Positions 47,397 to 58,945 of a DNA stretch of 64,000 bases are shown here, in pieces. The stretch spans positions 2,962,501 through 3,026,500 of the forward strand of contig JAJNNQ010000023.1 in NCBI GenBank assembly GCA_027886175.1, written 5' to 3'. The stretch's first letter is position 1. Every line of letters begins with the position of its first letter. The notes beneath the pieces are model-generated. The model was not told the DNA's origin and did not search any database. It worked only from the letters and a program-made list of their open reading frames with translations. The DNA comes from Phylloscopus collybita (Eukaryota > Chordata > Aves > Passeriformes > Phylloscopidae). The position numbers were made by a program, and so were the translations under genes.

Positions 47397-50363
47397 CTCT
47401 TTACACCAGAGCCAGGGCAGCTGCTTTGGTTTTGCAGGCATGGTGCTGGTGCCTGGAGGTGAGTCAGGGGCTGGAGCACGTACACTGTGCTGGCTCTTGC
47501 CAGTCTCTGGGGTTTTGGCAGGGTTTCAGTTTCACCTGAACCTGTTCACCTCTTCAGCTCACCTGTTTTTCACCTTTCCTTCAGTAAGGGACTCGCCTAA
47601 AATGCTGCACTCTTTGCTCATTGCCTCTTGGTGGATTAGGGCAGTGGAGTGAGTAGGAAGCACCTCTGGAGCATGTTGGGTCAGCTCTGAGAGCTCTGAG
47701 CAACCATGGCTCTTGGCCAATCCCCACCAGCAAACTTGGGGCTAAATGACTGCCAGGCATTAACCTGGCACCTCTGGGTGCCCCATGGCCTCACTGGGTG
47801 CTGGTTTAATTTCTGGTTTGCTGCCCTTCCTTGCTGCTCAGCCCTTTTTCCCGGGAGGCAGGACTGAGACAGCAGCCACAAGAACCTGCACAGGGACGTG
47901 TCATAAATCCAAAGACAAAAAGGGAGAGTTCAGAGCCCATAATCCCTCCAGACATTCACATTTCTGACTTGGATATTTAAGGCAGCATTTTTCTGCAAGA
48001 ATATCACGTGGGCTCTTTCCATCTCCCAAGCTCCCTGTCCCCTCCTGCTGCAGTGAGCTCTGGCACCTCTTTGGTCTTTAGAGATGGGCTGTGGAGGCAA
48101 CGAGCCAAGTGACCCTAAATCCTGGTTCAGCTTGTTTGAAACCTGTAAAATGAGTCAGTGGGTCTGAGTTCAGTCCCTGGTGGGGCTGTGCCTGGTTGTT
48201 GGGGGTCAGGGTCCATCAGGGGAGCTCTTTGTGGGCTGTCATGCCCTTCACAAGGATGAGGTTGTGTCCTGGCCACCTCCCATTTCACACCTGGGTGTTG
48301 TTCGGTGCTGGCACCCCTCTGGTGGCACCAGCAGTTTGTACCCATGGCTGTGCTGTGCTGGTGCCATCGTGGGGAGAGCCCTCCTGGGTGCAGGAGACCC
48401 CTCCTCACTTCCTTCCCTGCCACAAGCAGTGCAGGTGAGGAGTCACCCTTGGGCAAGAAGGGGTTTGTTGCTGGCTCCAGCTCCAGTTCTGAGCAGCTCT
48501 CATCTCCTGATGGCTGTGACTCAGGCTTTTACCCTGATTGCTTCTGTCAGGCTGCTGGATGGAGCTCAGCCCTTGGGTCTCCTGGGGACACCTCCAGAGC
48601 CCTGGCCCTGGGGCAGTGTCCATCCAAGCTGGCTCTTGGTTGGTTTCTGTGCCAAAAGGGGAGATGCCATGGGTGGTGTGTGACCCTGCACCCTCCCAGT
48701 GCTGCTGGCACCCAGGCCAGGGCAGTTTTGGGTGGGGTGCCAGCCCAGGTGTAGGCACAGTCGGTGTCAGCCAGCCTCCTGTGCAGGGGACACTGTGACA
48801 TCAGTCTGTGCCACTATCCTGGCAGTAGAGGTGGCAGTTTGGGACCCAAGCATCATGAAACTGTGCAGCCCCCCCTTGCTAGGGTGAGGTGGGTGCTCTG
48901 CAGCCTCTCCCAGCCCTGGGGGTGGTGGCAGGGATTAGCACTGGCCAGCTGCACTGGTTTGGGAGACAGGGATTGTGGTGAGGACTGGGGCTGGGACTCA
49001 GTCCTTCTTTCACTTTGGCCATTGGAAGTAAAAGTACAGAGAAGTGAGAAAAGGATGGATTTTGTTTTATTATTCAAAGCACGTCTCCCAGGGGGGAGGA
49101 AGGAGGAGGGCTCTGCTCTCTGCCAGCCCTCAGGACGTTTGTTTGGACAACAGCTCCCACTGCAGTGCTGGGTGTCCCCTCCAAGAGAGCCATCCGAGCT
49201 GCAGGGACAGCAGCAATCAGCAGGATTGGGCAGCTCTGCAGGACTGAAGGGCTTCTGGGTCCCTCCTTTGCCCCTTTCACCCAATTTACCCCTTTTCTGT
49301 AGCTTTTTAACCAGCCTGTTGCAACACCGCCCATCAAAGCATCTTCTCCAAGGGAGACTTCACTGATTTAATCACCCAGGCCCTTGCTACCCAGGCTGGG
49401 TCACCCTCCAAGGGGCTGGTCACCAACCTGGGTCACCCTCCAGGGGGCTGATCACCCACCTGAGTCACTCTCTGTGTCCCTTGCGTGGGCACTGGGATTC
49501 ATGACACCTGGGGCTGGCATCTGTGGCACCAGCATGGGGCAGGCTAGGCTTTGCAGGACCATCTGCATCATACTTTTTTGTCTCTGGGTAATCGTTTCGA
49601 GGCATTTTCGAAATGTTAGTGAACCAAACCGAATCTACAGCCCCATGGGAGGCACAGAAAAGATTTATCTCTCTCCTTCCTCCTCCCCCTATGAAAGGAA
49701 ACTGGAGCACAGGCCGGAGGCAGGAGCTGGAGTGAGCCAGTAATGCAATCTGCTGGGCTGGATAGCCTGTGTTTTATGTAATTTTCTGTACAAGTATGAA
49801 ATGAATATAAGGGATGTAAAATACACTGGTCTGATCTGGAAGCATTCTGCTGCGAGTTAATGGTTATATAAACCCAAGTGTAATAGAGAGTCAGGCTAAA
49901 ATCTTTTGAGAACTGCATTATAAGGACTGGAAAGCTGGGATTTTGTATTAATCTGAGTGTGGATTTTATTTGATTTTTTTCTATTCTTAGTCCTGACTTT
50001 GCTTTTGCATGTTCATTTCTGGGAGAGGAGCAGTTTGCTGCATCAGCCTCAAGCTGTTTTATACCTTGCTGTGAGTGAGAGAAATGCTGCTTTGATTGAT
50101 GAGCCCAGAACTTGCATTTATCCCCAAATTTCCACCAGAACTCACCTCTTGGTACTGTTTACACCATTCAGGGACGCCCTGCAAGGTGACAGCACATTGC
50201 CAGCCTTTTCTTGTACATGTGATTCATGTACAAGTTGCAATCTAGTGCAACTTCTTCTGAAGGCTGTCTGTGAAGTCAGAGAAAGGATTTATTTGGGCAT
50301 AAACTGTTCATAACCTGACCCAGGACAGTGTGAGTGTCAGGGTACAACAGCAGAGTGTTGCTA
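47397..50363. other. SEPTIN9 intron; right part a candidate conserved element
   Basis: 47.4-49.5 kb is GC-rich unique intron. From about 49.55 to 50.32 kb composition changes to AT-balanced, repeat-free sequence (TAATCGTTTCGAGGC, TGTACAAGTATG), the texture often seen in conserved vertebrate non-coding elements. No exon found. Confidence 0.3.
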
Positions 50364-50419
50364 GATATATATATATATAGAGAGAGATACAGGTAGATAT
50401 AGATATATATTTTATATAG
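50364..50419. repeat. AT/AG microsatellite
   Basis: (AT)n followed by AGAGAG and GATAT-rich sequence, about 55 bp. Confidence 0.9.
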
Positions 50420-52134
50420 GTAGTGCAGCAAGGTTGGTTTATTGGTAGAGGAAAAGTGTGAAACCTCCTGGCACAAGCACAGAGAGGGGCCCCAGCAGCC
50501 CTAACTTCTCTTCTTTCTTTTGTTAGATCACCAGAAGCTTTGGGAAAGGTGCTTTTAAAATTTCCTGCCTTGGTTTCTGTGGGTGTAAGGGGGGATCTGA
50601 GTTTCCCAGGCTGTTTTGAAGCTGTGTGTACTCACAAAATCCTGCCAGCTTGTGCGAGCATCGCTTGCAGCCTGCGCTGCCAGGGATTTTCCACCTCAGA
50701 GCCGTGATTTTGACCCCACTGAGGGGCTCAGGGGAGCTGGGAGCACCTTGTTGTTGAGGATGGGGTAGAGATATCCTGCTCTGGCCCTACAGCAGGGGTG
50801 CAGCTCCCTTCCCTTTCTGCTGTGGGACCTTTAGGTGTAATGCACAGTGGACACACCCTATAGGTACATGCAGTACGCCCTGCCTGACCCTGTAACCGAG
50901 CCCCCAGTTCACTCCAGTGCACCCATCTCTGGAATGGGTGGTGTCAGCTCTTCAGTGGCAGCACTCAGGGGAGGTTTGGATGAACCAGACCCAGGTGGCC
51001 CTGTGGCAAACGTGAGCAAACACTCTTTGCCCTCAGCCTGGGCCGGGAAAAGCGCCGCGAGCGCCCTGCTGCCCGTGCCAGGGCTCTGGGAAGCTTTAAG
51101 GGCCGTGAGCAGGGAATGCTGTGTTGGGTTTCCAAGGGTTCCTTGAAAGATGAGAGCTGCAGCCTCCCCCCCTTTTCCTGCCTGGGAACAGGAGGTGACC
51201 ATCTGGTAGCAGTTTAGAGCGAGCCCTGCCTCTCAAACGGTGCCATTGTGCGGTGGGAAATAACGGGGCGCCGCCTGCCCCGGCCCCATCGGGCTCTTAC
51301 GTGTCCCAAAACCCAAGGAAAGCTCTCCGTGCTTAAGCAAGCAAGCAAATGTAACCCCAGGGTTACAGAGACCACGCCAGGGGCACGGGATGTTTAATGG
51401 GAAGCAGTTGGGAGCTGCAGCCGTGGCAGGGCTGGAGGCTCCGGCTGGGAAGCGGGTCCCGGAGGAGTCAGCATCCCTGGGCTGTTTATTTTGGTCTCCT
51501 CCCACACTCTGTGCATAGATGTTTCCTTGTATGAAGCCTCCCTTGGCCTGTTGGTGGGATGTTCTGGTGAAAAAAGGAAGAGAGGAGGAGCAGATGTGGC
51601 AGATGTTCCCTGGCTGACCCCCCCGTGGTGCCCGGAGCCTGGTGGCAGCGTGCTGTGTGCTCCAGAGCTTCCAGCTGGGATCTGTGGAGTCCTTCTGCAG
51701 GAACCACATCCCTTGGTGGCATCTGGGCACCCTTGAGCTTGCCTGGAGCTCCTGAGGAGGGGCTCTGCTTCTGCTATGTGGGAGTCCCCAGTGGCACTCG
51801 CCTGTGACATCTCTGGAAGGCTCTTGGCTGTTGCTTGAGCTGCTGGGGTTTGAACCAGACCTCTGCCCTCCCTCCCCATTTGAGAGGATCCCTGCAGAGC
51901 AGCTGTAGCTGATGGCGTGTGACCTGCTGGTGCCTGGCTGGGGGGTGACGGGGAGGACACAGCGGCCTCACTCTGCAGCCACCCTCAACACTGCTGAGTC
52001 AAATGGAAAGAGAAATCCATGTTCTCTGCTTTTCATCCCCTGGGCCTGCTTGGGGGAGCGTTTCAGCAGGATGAAATGCACCCAATCCTTGCCCCCACGT
52101 GAAGCACTACCCCCTTGCCCACCCCCCTGGCTGC
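50420..52134. other. SEPTIN9 intron, nothing recognised
   Basis: Unique intron sequence, no exon or classified repeat. Confidence 0.4.
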
Positions 52135-52428
52135 TGTGCTAGCTCAGATTCTGGGGAGCATTGGGGGAGTAGGCTTCAAGGATAGGGTGAAAGATTCAAA
52201 AGAGGCTCCTACCTCAAGGGGATGTTCCAAGGCTTTATTCTTGAAAGAGTCCAAGGGGCAGAGAGGGAGAACAAGGAGGAACAGGGGTTTTTATCTGGTC
52301 TCTGTCTTGGGATGGGGTAGCTGGCACAGAGATAAGGTCAGAGATAAGGGGAAGGTAGGGTTAAACTAATGATTCCAGTCTCTGGTGGAGTTTCTGGGGA
52401 AAAACCAATTCCCCAGAGGAGTACAACA
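52135..52428 (-). mobile_element. Endogenous retrovirus solo LTR (family A), copy 3
   Basis: Uninterrupted 294-bp copy with edges TGTGCTAGCTCAG and GGAGTACAACA; minus strand TG...CA with AATAAAG. It aligns end to end with 23776-24072 and with both halves of the interrupted copy at 284-1088. No target duplication found. Confidence 0.8.
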
Positions 52429-55400
52429 CCCACATGCCTGTCTGGGTTGGGGTTTTCAGGAGGGAACGTCCTTGTGCACAGCCAGCAGAGCCACCTCGGA
52501 CAGCCCCGTGCCTCCCTCACCCAACAGGAGGATTAGCTGTGGTATTTTTGAAGCCAGCCCTGCAGAGCTGGGTGGTGCTGAGCAAAACACTGTGACCTTG
52601 AGAGGTTTGCAAAGGTCTGGTCCCCAAAGGGAGACGGCAGTGAGCAGTTCCCAGCCCAGACCGTGATGGTGGTGGGCTGCTGCAGAGGTTGCATCCAATA
52701 GTAAGCACTTGGAAATCTCATTTTAGAGGATTTTGGGCTTTCCCTGCCCAAAAGCCGCTGCCCTCAGCAGCGGTGGGTTGAACCAGAGATGTCTGAATGG
52801 GTCTGGAACTGGTTGAAAGGAAGCACAAGCCAAAGGCAAGGCAGATTCAGCCCCACGTGCACTTCCAGGGGAAGAGAAGGAAGGGTGGTGCTCAACACTT
52901 CTGCCACTTTCCCTGCCAGCTGGTCAATGGAAAGCTGCAGGTGGGGCTGGGGAAGCCCTGCTTGTGCCCAAATCCCCCTGGAAACCACAGTCATGGGGAC
53001 AGTCCTGCAGCATGGCCAGCCCAGGCCCTGCTCAGGGCAGGGACACCTTGTTTGGTGCTGTCAGGGATAGGACAGGGACCTGGAGCCCTTGGGGACACAG
53101 AGAATTCTCCACAACTGCCCATGTGGGACCCTGGCACGGCGGGTGGGAGTGGGGTGTGGGGCCCTAGAGCTCTGCCTTGCCTTCAGCTCCTGTTTTTGTG
53201 AGGAGCAGGGACACTTCCCTGCAGGAAGCTGGGAGGAGGGTCATCTGGAGCAGAGGCTGTTTACTTTCCTTTCCTGACTCTGGGCAGGACACACTATTTA
53301 TAAGGGTTTTTTTCTCTTTTTTTTGAGAGCTCGTGTGCTTCCTGAAGTCCTTCTCTCTTCTCATGCAAGGAGGAGAGAGGCAATGCTGAGCAGGGAACTC
53401 CAGCCATGGTCCCATTGCTGAAGGTGACATTCCCCAGGAGCGTCTTCGTGGCAGTGGGGCTCTGGTCAGAGGGGGAAACACAAACCCTCATGGTCACAGT
53501 CCTTCTCCTTTCTCGTGCCTGGGATGTCTGAGCTTCTCCAGACACTGCTGAATTCAGGGCAGTGGCCAAATGTGCCAGCAGGACCAGCTGGGTACTGAAA
53601 TCCCTGTGAAACCATGAGATGGACACCCCATCCTGCAGAAATGAGAAAGCTCCTGGGTTGTCCCCAGGCAAGTCAGTGACCCTGCTTGGGGGGGAATGCC
53701 ACTGGGACCTGGGGCTCCTCATGATTTTGCTGTCAGAAGCTGTACTGAGCCATTTCTGCCCCTCTTTGGGGTGCAGGTTCATTGCCCAGCCCCTCAGCAC
53801 CCCCTTCCTGCCCACTGGCACCACAGCACAAGGGAGGAGTTATCTGGAGAGCCTGGTTGTCCTGAGACTCTAATCATGGTTCTGCAGCTCTGCCTCGGGC
53901 TTTTTGAACCCCTTTGTGTCTGGGCTTTGACCTTTTTCTCTCTTCTGCAACAGGGCCCAGAAGGACCTGGAAAAAAGCCATTTTTGGGTGTTGTAATTCA
54001 GTCCAGCCCTTTGATAAGGACAGGGGCTGGCTGTGCTCCAGAAAGACCACGCGAGTGGCATTGAGCAGGTTTTACCTTGGGCTTGGGGCACTTTGTGGGG
54101 TTTAAAGTCAAAAGAAAAGGGCCCTGTGGGTCAGCACTGCAGTGGGGTTATCCACAGTTCCTTTAGGAAGTGGCAGCAGGGCTCCGAGGAGGCGGAGATG
54201 ATGGATGTGGCTCACATGAGGAAGGTCAGCAGGGCTGTTTGTATCCAGAGCTCATTAGCAGGTCAGAAAGAAATCCCCAGAATCACTTGGTGCTGAGGGA
54301 TCTCCAGGGCAGTGTTCAGAAAGAGATCCCCAGAACCACTTGGTGCTGAGGGATCTCCAGGGCAGTGTTCAGAACCCAGACCACTTGGTGCTGAGGGATC
54401 TCCAGGGCAGTATTCATTTAGGAAAGGTACTCCTCAGCATTTCCTTTGCTGCTGGGTTCCTTGAGAGCGTTTACCCCGCTCCTCCAGACACGTCTCTCAG
54501 GGGGTTGTAAGGGCTGCTTGTTGAGTGGAGGAGGTGGAGACTGAGCTGGCTGGAGGAGGGACAGGCAGGTTTGAAGAGCCAGATGTGGATAGAACTGTGA
54601 TTCTGTGCCTCAGGGAGCTGCCAGTGCCCTGCCCTCTGCTGCTCCTTGCCCACCCAGCTTTGCTCAAGGCCAGGCAGGGGCTCCCCGTTGCGTCGTCCCT
54701 TCCGCTCGCTTTGTTTCCAGCAAAATGCAAGCTGGGCTTGGCTAGGGCATTGTTTTAAACGTGGGGGTTTGGGGAAAAAAAAAAACCCCAACAAAACAGC
54801 TAAAATGTTAGTTTCTGGATAAAGTGTGTGATGGAGAAGGGAAGCTAGAATGTTTGTGCTGAAGGGTCAGAGCTCCAGCTCAGAGGTGGAGACCTGAGAG
54901 AGTTGGAATGTGTTGAAACAGCTTTCCAGTGTGGGGCCTTTTTTTTGGATTAATTGTTCTGGGGATGCCGAGAGCTGTAACTTGGACACAGACCTGCAGT
55001 GCATGAGCTGTGTGAAGTGCAGACTGCAGGGCAGGGGGTGCTGGAGGAGGATGTTTACAGCCCATGGCTTTTCAGTGAGATCCAGCAGTGGTTCCCTTCC
55101 TGTGGAGTTCAGCCTTTTGTTTCTACCTGGCTGGGTCCTGTGAGGAGCAGGGATCAGTTGTCCCTTTCCTTGCCTCGGGGTCTCAAGTCCTTGTGCTCAA
55201 AACAGTCTTTGGTTCATGTGGTCTCTAGGTTTGTTTTTAAGGGTATGAGCCTCTGTGGCTGCCACCTTTGGTTTGGATCGTTTATATGGATTTATATGGA
55301 TTTGGTGCTCTCCTGGGATTGTTTTCCTGTCCCCAGATTGGATTTTGCTGGCAGTGCTCACACGGAAACCTGTGTTTATCTGTGCATCCTTTAGATGTGA

Positions 55401-55757
55401 GAGGGAAAGTGAGGTGTTGGAAACTGAATCTCTGTCTTCCCTCAAATCCAGTGCCCTGCTCTGCTCTGCCATACCATGGTGGGACCCTCTGCTCTGCTCT
55501 GAGTGTGGGATGGAGGGCAGTGTGGGGATGATTTCTGCTCTGGGGCTGAATTTCCTGGCCCTGATTTGTTTTATTGCTAGGTTTTTAACTTGTCTGAAGA
55601 GGCAGGGCCTTTAATCCCCAGCTTCTTAAATGGATTGTAAGCCCTGGAACGAAGGAGCAGAAATGGAGTTCTGGGCCTTCTGCAGTGTCTGTAAGCATCT
55701 CTGGAGACACCCAGGTGGATCCTAACTAAATCCTGAACTACTTTTCCTGTTTTTCAG
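52429..55757. other. SEPTIN9 intron up to the shared exon
   Basis: Unique intron apart from the three-copy array at 54264. It ends with a TTTTCCTGTTTTTCAG acceptor. Confidence 0.5.
54264..54415 (+). repeat. Three-copy tandem repeat, about 45-53 bp
   Basis: Each copy contains ACTTGGTGCTGAGGGATCTC and CAGGGCAGTGTTCAGAA. The third lacks the AAGAGATCC part. Confidence 0.92.
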
Positions 55758-56411
55758 CTCTGAAAAGATCCTTTGAGGTCGAGGAGGTAGATCAGTCTTC
55801 GAATTCCTCCACCCCACAAAGACGGGCCCCAAACACCCTCCTCAGGTCCACTGTCTCCAGCTCCACGCAGAAGTTTCAGGAACTCGGCGCCAGGAACTCG
55901 GAGCCATCCGCCCGACATGCGGAGCCCACAGTCCAAAGGTCCCCCAAACCCCCCCTGAGGAGAGTGGAGCTCTCTGGACCCAAACTGCCCGAGCCGGTGT
56001 CCAGAAGAACGGAAATCTCCATCGACATCTCATCCAAGCAGGTGGAGAACTCCACCTCGGCCTTGTCGCGCTTCGGCCTCAAACGGGCGGATGCGGGGCA
56101 CAAACCCCCCGAGCCGGCGGCCAGGAGGACTGAGATCACCCTGGGCAAGCCCCAGGAGCTGCGCCGGGCCGAGGCGCCGGCCTCCAAGATCCCCGAGCCG
56201 CCGCAGCGCCGGGCCGAGCCGGCCGGGCCTGCCAACGCCGCCGGGCCTGACGCCGCCCCACGCCGCCTGGACATCCAGGTGGGCAAGGCAGCCGAGGCAC
56301 CGGCCCCACGGCCGGCAGAGAGCTCAGAGCCCGCCCTGCCCGGCCAGCAGCACCAGGCAGAGCCAAAGCCACAGCAGGTGCCCGTGGAGATCCTGCCCAA
56401 GAGAGAGGAAG
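55758..56411 (+). CDS. SEPTIN9: SEPTIN9 shared N-terminal-domain exon
   Basis: This 654-bp exon has a TTTTTCAG acceptor ending at 55757 and a GTGAGT donor at 56412; both boundaries are phase 1. It encodes 217 full codons starting LKRSFEVEEVD and ending at PKREE plus a split codon. It is the variable, basic, proline-rich N-terminal region of septin 9, before the GTPase domain, which is not in this window. Seven [K/R]R-x-[E/D] motifs are visible: RRVE, RRTE, KRAD, RRTE, RRAE, RRAE and RRLD. Such motifs in human septin 9 bind and bundle microtubules. In isoform-3 numbering R90 and S95 correspond to human R88 and S93, the sites mutated in hereditary neuralgic amyotrophy; both are unchanged. The second half is very GC-rich at third codon positions. 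No further exon was found to position 64000. Confidence 0.96.
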
Positions 56412-56479
56412 GTGAGTGCGGCCCTGGGCTGGGCGCTGCCTCGGGTTGGTGACTTGGGGAGGCTGAGCTGAAACAGAGG

Positions 56480-57215
56480 CTGGTCAGAGCTGGAGAGTGG
56501 AGTAGGTATTTATTGAAAGGGTACACCTGAAACAGGGACTGGTCAGAGTTAGGGAATGGAGTAGATATTTATTGAAAGGGTACACCTGAAACAGACTGGT
56601 CAGAGGTGGAGAATGGAGTAGATATTTATTGAAAAGGTACACCTGAAACAGACTGGTCAGAGCTAGGGAATGGAGTAGATATTTATTGAAAGGGTACACC
56701 TGAAACAGGGACTGGTCAGAGGTAGAGAATGGAGTAGATATTTATTGAAAGGGTACACCTGAAACAGACTGATCAGAGGTGGAGAATGGAGTAGATATTT
56801 ATTGAAAGGGTACACCTGAAACAGACTGATCAGAGGTGGAGAGTGGAGTAGATATTTATTGAAAGGGTACACCTGAAACAGACTGATCAGAGGTGGAGAG
56901 TGGAGTAGATATTTATTGAAAAGGTACACATGAAACAGACTGGTCAGAGCTGGAGAATGGAGTAGATATTTATGGAAAGGATACACCTGAAACAGACTGA
57001 TCAGAGGTGGAGAATGGAGTAGATATTTATTGAAAGGGTACACCTGAAACAGGGACTGGTCAGAGCTAGAGAATGGAGTAGATATTTATTGAAAGGGTAC
57101 ACATGAAACAGACTGGTCAGAGCTGGAGAATGGAGTAGATATTTATGGAAAGGATACACCTGAAACAGAGACTGGTCAGAGCTAGAGAATAAAGATATTT
57201 ATTGAAAGGCCTTCA
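56480..57215 (-). repeat. Minisatellite, 57/59-bp unit, derived from LTR-like sequence
   Basis: Thirteen units of GAGTAGATATTTATTGAAAG, GGTACACCTGAAACAG and ACTGGTCAGAG blocks; some have two extra G (59 bp). The last unit runs directly into non-tandem LTR-like sequence. Eleven of 13 units carry TTTATT, that is AATAAA on the minus strand. The array begins about 70 bp after the donor of the shared exon. Confidence 0.93.
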
Positions 57216-57560
57216 GGGTACACCTTGGGCAGGACAAGAGCCTTAGTCCAAGGTGGACTAAAAATTGTCACAAAATGGATGGTCAGTCACCAGGTCTCAC
57301 ATTTTGATCAGTTTGGGTCCATTTGCATGTTGGGGTTTAATTGCCCAATTACAGCTTCAGGTTGTGAAGTCCCATCCTTCTTGTTCCTCCCTTCAGCCAC
57401 CCTTGTTTGTGCATTTGGGCCTGAAAGTTGTCCTTGGTCTCCAGCAGGGACAGGATTTGTTTTGTCTCCCTGCTCTGTGAAGAGAGTTGCCTAGCACTTG
57501 ATATGAGGCTCAGAACTACAGCCCTGGGCAGCACGGAATCTGAAAAACATGAAAGTTAAA
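57180..57560 (-). mobile_element. Probable retroviral LTR fragment (minus strand)
   Basis: Sequence continuous with the minisatellite, including ATTTATTGAAAGGCCTTCAG, TACACCTTGGGCAGGACAAG and CAGTCACCAGGTCTCAC, has a composition and motif order I associate with avian ERV LTRs on the minus strand. The right edge is uncertain and no target duplication was found. Confidence 0.45.
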
Positions 57561-58872
57561 GCCTGAAGGCAGCAAGGTGTCACGCAGGAGATGCTGAGTG
57601 CTGAGTGCTGCTCTCTCAGCTCCTGTGGTGACACCTCCCGAGGCTGCTCTGGGGTCTGTGCTCAGAGGTGTCCACACGCAGAGCTGTTAGCCTTGGGTTT
57701 ATCCTGCCTGAAAGAGCTGTCGGGTTCAATAAGAAATTCTGTCGAGTCTAGAAGGGAGAAAAAAAAAAGAAAATGCCAAAAGTCTGGGTGCTGGGCAATG
57801 ACAGTTCTGCCAGCTCAGGCCCTGTGTGCAGACCCCACAGAACCCTGGAAAGGCTCCGAGGTGTGGGAGAGGTGCTGGCTCTGGAAGTGTTGTTGGGATA
57901 TCGTTGTTTGGTGTTGTTGTTTATGGTTGTGGGGCAGGAACAGCCTCTTCATTAGCAGAAGTCAGGGTTTTTTTGACCTTGGAGACAGAGTCTAATAACA
58001 ACATGGACCAGAGCCACTATTAAACTGGAGACCTGACTTATATTAGCCCTATCTTGTTTTCAGTTAATTCCATATTAAAGCCAGCTTCCCTCCCTTGCCA
58101 GCTGTCGTTTATTCTCCATAATGTTTTGGAGATTTTCCTTTCAGACCTGTTAATTACTTTTCCATTCTCCATTGCCCGTGAGCTCTCTCCTGTGAGGGAT
58201 CCAGTGGCCGGGTGGAGAGCTGGAGAGCATCCCCTCCCTCCCCACCCTGTGCCTGTCTCTGGGGGCTGTGGGATGGGGTGGGGTGGCTGAGCCAGGACCT
58301 GGGAGGTCCATGCCTGGCCCTGGAGCTGGACCAGAGCTTCCATCCCCTCTCCTGGGTGCAGCCCTGTGCTCACACTGACGTGCAGAGAGGCCAGGCTGTG
58401 GTGTTGTGCTGGTGTAAAACCAAGTCAGGGGATGTCAAACCTGCAGGACTCAAGTGGATTTTTCTGACTGTGTGTGGTGTAGGCATGGCTCTTCTGAGCT
58501 GGGCTTTTGGACAGGTTGGGGCATCTCCATCTTCAAGGATGGGGTTTGTGTGAGCCCCCCAATCTGTCCCTAGCTGCTGTGTGTGGTGTCCAGGAGGCCC
58601 ATCCTGCCCCTGGGGTGGGTGCTGAGCCTTGTCCTGCTGGGTCTGGGCTGCTCTGAGTGTCCCAAGCTCTGAAGCCCAAGGATGGCTGGGCACTTTAAGA
58701 GCAGAAGGCTGTCTGAGCTGCTGAATCCTCCAGCTGCCCGGGGTGGGGAGAGAGGGGGGACAGCTGCTGGGATGAGTGTTACCCCTGAGCCCAGCTGTCT
58801 GGAGTCTGCCTTGCAGCACGAGCCAGCCTGGGGCTGGTACAAAAGGGGCTTTCAGTCCAAATGTCTCCAAGA

Positions 58873-58945
58873 ATCATCATAGAATGGTTTGGCTCGGAAG
58901 GAACCCTAAAGATCATCTGGGTCCAACCCCACTGCTACGAAGAGC
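58873..58945 (-). mobile_element. CR1 LINE 3' tail fragment (minus strand)
   Basis: CATCATAGAATGGTTTGG, AAGGAACCCTAAAGATCATC and GGTCCAACCCCACTGC are the reverse complement of a CR1 3' end. Confidence 0.75.

Noticed and set aside
46457..47485. A 342-codon minus-strand frame
   Set aside because: Mostly the 27-bp minisatellite; flanking parts are not protein-like.
55876..56526. A 216-codon minus-strand frame opposite the shared exon
   Set aside because: Shadow of the GC-rich SEPTIN9 coding exon on the other strand.
56484..57043. Minus-strand repeat peptide with YPFNKYLLHS units
   Set aside because: The 57-bp unit is a multiple of three, but 59-bp units shift the frame and break it; it is a minisatellite, not a gene.
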